A program made the translations under genes and the position numbers. The notes beneath the pieces are model-generated. The model was not told where the DNA came from, did not search any database, and saw only the letters and a program-made list of their open reading frames with translations. This document shows positions 5,565-7,552 of a stretch of DNA of 7,552 bases, piece after piece (the first letter of the stretch is position 1; every line of letters begins with the position of its first letter). The DNA is from Bacillota bacterium (lineage in GTDB: Bacteria > Bacillota > Clostridia > Acetivibrionales > DSM-2933), in the NCBI GenBank assembly GCA_023441845.1, contig JAEZNF010000545.1:1-7552 (forward strand), read 5' to 3'.

Positions 5565-6233
5565 TTAAAAGCTATGCCTGTTATCTATCGTCACATAGCT
5601 CATACCATCCTGAAAATCGACCTGGAACCACTTATCGGCAATTTCGCTCAAGTGCCTGTTATGAGTTATAATAATTACCTGCCTCTGAAACATCACACTT
5701 ACCTGCTTCAAAAATTCCGCAACCTGAATTATATATTCATCACTTACATGTTTTGCAGGTTCATCCAGTATAATAGGCCCCTTTATGTCCATATTACTGT
5801 TTTCCAGCATTGCAATCCTTATGGCAAGGGAAATAACATCCACAACTCCCCCTCCTCTTGAATCCTGGGGCTTTGTTTTTATCACTCCGCCGCTTGAACT
5901 GCTTAAAACATAAAACTCAGCTTCCGGTCTTCCTCTCACCTCATTAATTTCAATTTTAAATTCCAGATTTGAGTCAAATATAAACTGAAGGCAGTTTGTA
6001 ACCAGAGATTCAATCCTACGCTTGGAGTCTTCACGTGCAAATTCCGATACCCTCCTTAAAAGTGACCTTATTTTTTCCAGCATATCAATATTGTCCGCAA
6101 TACGCGAAATATGCCTTTCAAGGTCAGTCTTCTGCTGCGTAAGCTGCTCCTCTTTTCCCTTCAAATTAAAATATACCCTTTTTATATCCTCATAGTTATT
6201 CTTTATCCGGTTCAGCTCTGCATTGTAGTCCAT
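5565..6233 (-). CDS. SMC/Rad50-like ATPase C-terminal-type protein lacking Walker A
   Basis: A 222-residue protein, not assigned to a named family. Residues 1-75 are a charged coiled coil. The rest resembles the C-terminal lobe of SMC/Rad50/RecN-type ABC ATPases: a signature-like DSRGGGVVDVISLAIRIAML (124-143, in place of LSGGE), Walker B GPIILDEP (152-159) with D157 and E158, a D-loop-like KHVSDE (161-166) and an H-loop in IIITHN (H191). There is no Walker A (GxxxxGKS/T) anywhere, so the protein alone should not bind ATP in the usual way; it may pair with another subunit or be a regulatory relic. The length and clean frame argue against simple truncation. The ATG at 6231-6233 has only a poor Shine-Dalgarno. 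It lies 31 bases after folD and is probably co-transcribed with it. A role in DNA repair or chromosome maintenance is only inferred. Confidence 0.75.
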   Translation of the reverse strand: MDYNAELNRIKNNYEDIKRVYFNLKGKEEQLTQQKTDLERHISRIADNIDMLEKIRSLLRRVSEFAREDSKRRIESLVTNCLQFIFDSNLEFKIEINEVRGRPEAEFYVLSSSSGGVIKTKPQDSRGGGVVDVISLAIRIAMLENSNMDIKGPIILDEPAKHVSDEYIIQVAEFLKQVSVMFQRQVIIITHNRHLSEIADKWFQVDFQDGMSYVTIDNRHSF

Positions 6234-6264
6234 TTTTCACACAGCTTTCAATGAAAACGATATC

Positions 6265-7122
6265 TTACATCTTTCTGTTTTGTATCTTTGCAGCCTTAAC
6301 AGTATTCTCCATCAGGATAGCAATAGTCATAGGTCCCACTCCGCCGGGAACAGGCGTTATATAGGATGCCTTTTCGGAAGCTGAAGAAAACTCAACATCT
6401 CCGACAAGTTTTTTATCCTCTGTCCTGTTCATACCTACATCTATTACCACTGCACCCGGTTTAACTGCACTTCCCTTTATAAGTTCAGCTCTGCCCACTG
6501 CTACTACCAGTATGTCGGCACGTCTACAAACCTCTTCCAGATCCTTAGTCCTTGAGTGGCAAATTGTTACCGTACCGTTTTTAGCCAGGAGAAGCATAGC
6601 CTGGGGCTTTCCGACAATGTTACTCCTTCCGACCACCACGCATTCCTTGCCCGCTACATCAATACCGGTCTCTTCAATCAGCTTCATAACCCCAGCTGGT
6701 GTACACGGGAGAAACTGCGGATTCCCTGTCATTATCTTTCCGACGTTTACAGGATGGAATGCATCAACATCCTTATCGGGATGTATAGCCAGTATGACTT
6801 TCTCCTCATTGATGTGTTTGGGAAGAGGCAGCTGAACCAGAATACCGTTTACGCTTTTATCCTTGTTTAGCTTGTCAATAAGGCCTAAAAGTTCTTCCTC
6901 TGTAGTTTCTTCACCCATGGCGTACTCCGTGGAAGCTATTCCTACTTCTTCACATGCTTTTTTCTTATTGTTTACATAGACTCTTGATGCAGGGTCATTA
7001 CCTACAATAATTACAACCAAGGACGGATTGATTCCATCTGCCTTTAATGCATCAACCTCGGATCTTAAATTATCCTTTGTCTTTTTTGCAACTTCTTTTC
7101 CATTTATTATTACTGCAGCCAT
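6265..7122 (-). CDS. folD: Bifunctional methylenetetrahydrofolate dehydrogenase / methenyltetrahydrofolate cyclohydrolase
   Basis: FolD interconverts 5,10-methylene-, 5,10-methenyl- and 10-formyl-tetrahydrofolate in the cytoplasm, supplying one-carbon units for purines and, in acetogenic or amino-acid-fermenting clostridia, for C1 metabolism. Its 285 residues are the usual length. Visible motifs: YVNNK (49-53, with the catalytic Y49 and K53), GILVQLPLP (93-101), DKDVDAFHP (117-124 region), PCTPAG (139-144), the dinucleotide-binding GRSNIVGKP (165-173), and PGGVGPMTIA near the C-terminus (259-268). The ATG at 7120-7122 gives the family N-terminus MAAVIINGKE; GAGAGG lies upstream but 13 bases away, a long spacing. 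An apparent in-frame TTG at 7191 is instead part of the promoter -35. It follows the ygiQ gene by 43 bases and has its own promoter. Confidence 0.96.
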   Translation of the reverse strand: MAAVIINGKEVAKKTKDNLRSEVDALKADGINPSLVVIIVGNDPASRVYVNNKKKACEEVGIASTEYAMGEETTEEELLGLIDKLNKDKSVNGILVQLPLPKHINEEKVILAIHPDKDVDAFHPVNVGKIMTGNPQFLPCTPAGVMKLIEETGIDVAGKECVVVGRSNIVGKPQAMLLLAKNGTVTICHSRTKDLEEVCRRADILVVAVGRAELIKGSAVKPGAVVIDVGMNRTEDKKLVGDVEFSSASEKASYITPVPGGVGPMTIAILMENTVKAAKIQNRKM

Positions 7123-7162
7123 AAATACATATTTACCTCTCTTTTCCTTAATATACCTCTCT

Positions 7163-7191
7163 ATTTTATTTAATTCTCTTTCTGTTGTCAA
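7163..7191 (-). promoter_or_regulatory. Promoter of folD, overlapping the 3' end of the ygiQ gene
   Basis: Perfect TTGACA (7186-7191), 17-base spacer, then TAAAAT (7163-7168; one mismatch) on the minus strand. The -35 lies inside the last codons of the upstream gene and the -10 spans its stop codon. The predicted start is near 7156, a leader of about 35 bases. Confidence 0.65.
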
Positions 7192-7552
7192 TTTTATTTG
7201 CTTTAACTTTTTTGTTGCCCCTTAGCTTTCGGCTGGGTTTCTCAGAATTAGTCCTGGACTTTTGATTGGTTTTTTCTGAATTAATCCTGACCCTTTGGTT
7301 GGGTTTCTGCGAATTCCCTTTTGTGCCATATGCCCTTAAAGCCTGTCTCGGCCTAATAAGGCACTTCTTTCCGAAGCCTATAAGATCTTCCCTTTCGACT
7401 TTTACCAGGGCTTCATATACAAGTCCGTAGTTTTCCCTTTTCCTGAATTGTAAAAGCGCTCTTTGCATGGCCTTTTCTCTTGGTGACTTAGGCACGTAAA
7501 CCGGTTTTAAGCTCCTTGGGTCAAGTCCGGTATAATACATACAGGTAGATAA
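7166..7552 (-). CDS. ygiQ: YgiQ-family radical SAM protein, C-terminal end
   Basis: The gene enters from the right edge; 128 codons plus stop are visible, starting in [12 protein letters not shown]. The stretch [19 protein letters not shown], then [21 protein letters not shown] and [15 protein letters not shown], is the characteristic C-terminal region of the YgiQ family (UPF0313), whose radical SAM CxxxCxxC motif lies outside this window. The biochemical function is not established. The conserved part ends at about [13 protein letters not shown]; the last ~50 residues are a low-complexity basic tail with three 11-residue repeats (NSxKxxxxxRx), then a Lys/Arg-rich end. Basic tails are common in this family but this repeat looks locally expanded. 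Probably co-transcribed with folD, in addition to folD's own promoter. Confidence 0.9.
   Translation of the reverse strand, partial: LSTCMYYTGLDPRSLKPVYVPKSPREKAMQRALLQFRKRENYGLVYEALVKVEREDLIGFGKKCLIRPRQALRAYGTKGNSQKPNQRVRINSEKTNQKSRTNSEKPSRKLRGNKKVKANKIDNRKRIK
7217..7315 (-). repeat. Three 33-bp tandem repeats in the tail of the ygiQ gene
   Basis: Three in-frame 33-bp units (7283-7315, 7250-7282, 7217-7249) encode [22 protein letters not shown] and [11 protein letters not shown]. Each begins AATTC or AATTC-like and carries a conserved GAAA/CAGAAA core. Divergence between units shows the duplication is not very recent. Confidence 0.85.

Noticed and set aside
7123..7191. N-terminal extension of folD from a TTG at 7191
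   Set aside because: It adds 23 residues not found in FolD, overlaps the end of the ygiQ gene, and the TTG is part of a good -35 element.

Overview
The window reads as chromosome of a low-GC, endospore-forming member of the Firmicutes, most likely class Clostridia. The reasons are a near-canonical SpoVS, the RNase Y (rny) and ymdB pair, AGGAGG-type ribosome binding sites, TTGACA/TATAAT-type promoters and frequent GTG or TTG starts. A cellulolytic or ruminal clostridial lineage is my guess from gene order and protein flavour; no search was possible. Every convincing protein gene lies on the minus strand, so the window is transcribed from high to low coordinates.

Layout in transcription order: (1) 7552-7166, the C-terminal end of a YgiQ-family radical SAM protein with a repetitive basic tail; (2) 7122-6265, folD, with its own promoter inside the end of the ygiQ gene; (3) 6233-5565, a coiled-coil protein resembling the C-terminal half of an SMC/Rad50 ATPase but with no Walker A; (4) a 246-base gap with a very good promoter and a second weaker one, leading to (5) 5318-3753, rny, closed by a strong hairpin terminator; (6) a ~250-base leader with its own extended -10 promoter, hairpins and a micro-ORF, leading to (7) 3449-2658, ymdB; (8) a gap with terminator-like elements and a SigH-like promoter, leading to (9) 2372-2109, spoVS; (10) a 360-base AT-rich gap with a terminator; (11) 1745-1332, a small membrane protein with internal repeats, closed by a terminator; (12) 1211-501, an M50B-like membrane metalloprotease; (13) 476-1, the start of a divergent NAD-dependent DNA ligase, 24 bases after the protease and probably co-transcribed with it.

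Functionally, the centre is an RNA-turnover and developmental cluster. RNase Y is the membrane-anchored endonuclease that starts mRNA decay; YmdB is a phosphodiesterase that influences biofilm and motility decisions in Bacillus; SpoVS acts in sporulation. The promoters and terminators seen here suggest three separately controlled units (rny, ymdB, spoVS) rather than one operon. The flanks are housekeeping (folD) and accessory (membrane proteins, second-type ligase).

No tRNA, rRNA, CRISPR array, intact insertion sequence or prophage gene was seen. The points most worth checking are the rny start codon (an ATA sits where an ATG would be expected), the structured ymdB leader with a micro-ORF whose Shine-Dalgarno lies in a hairpin, and the P-loop-less SMC-like protein.
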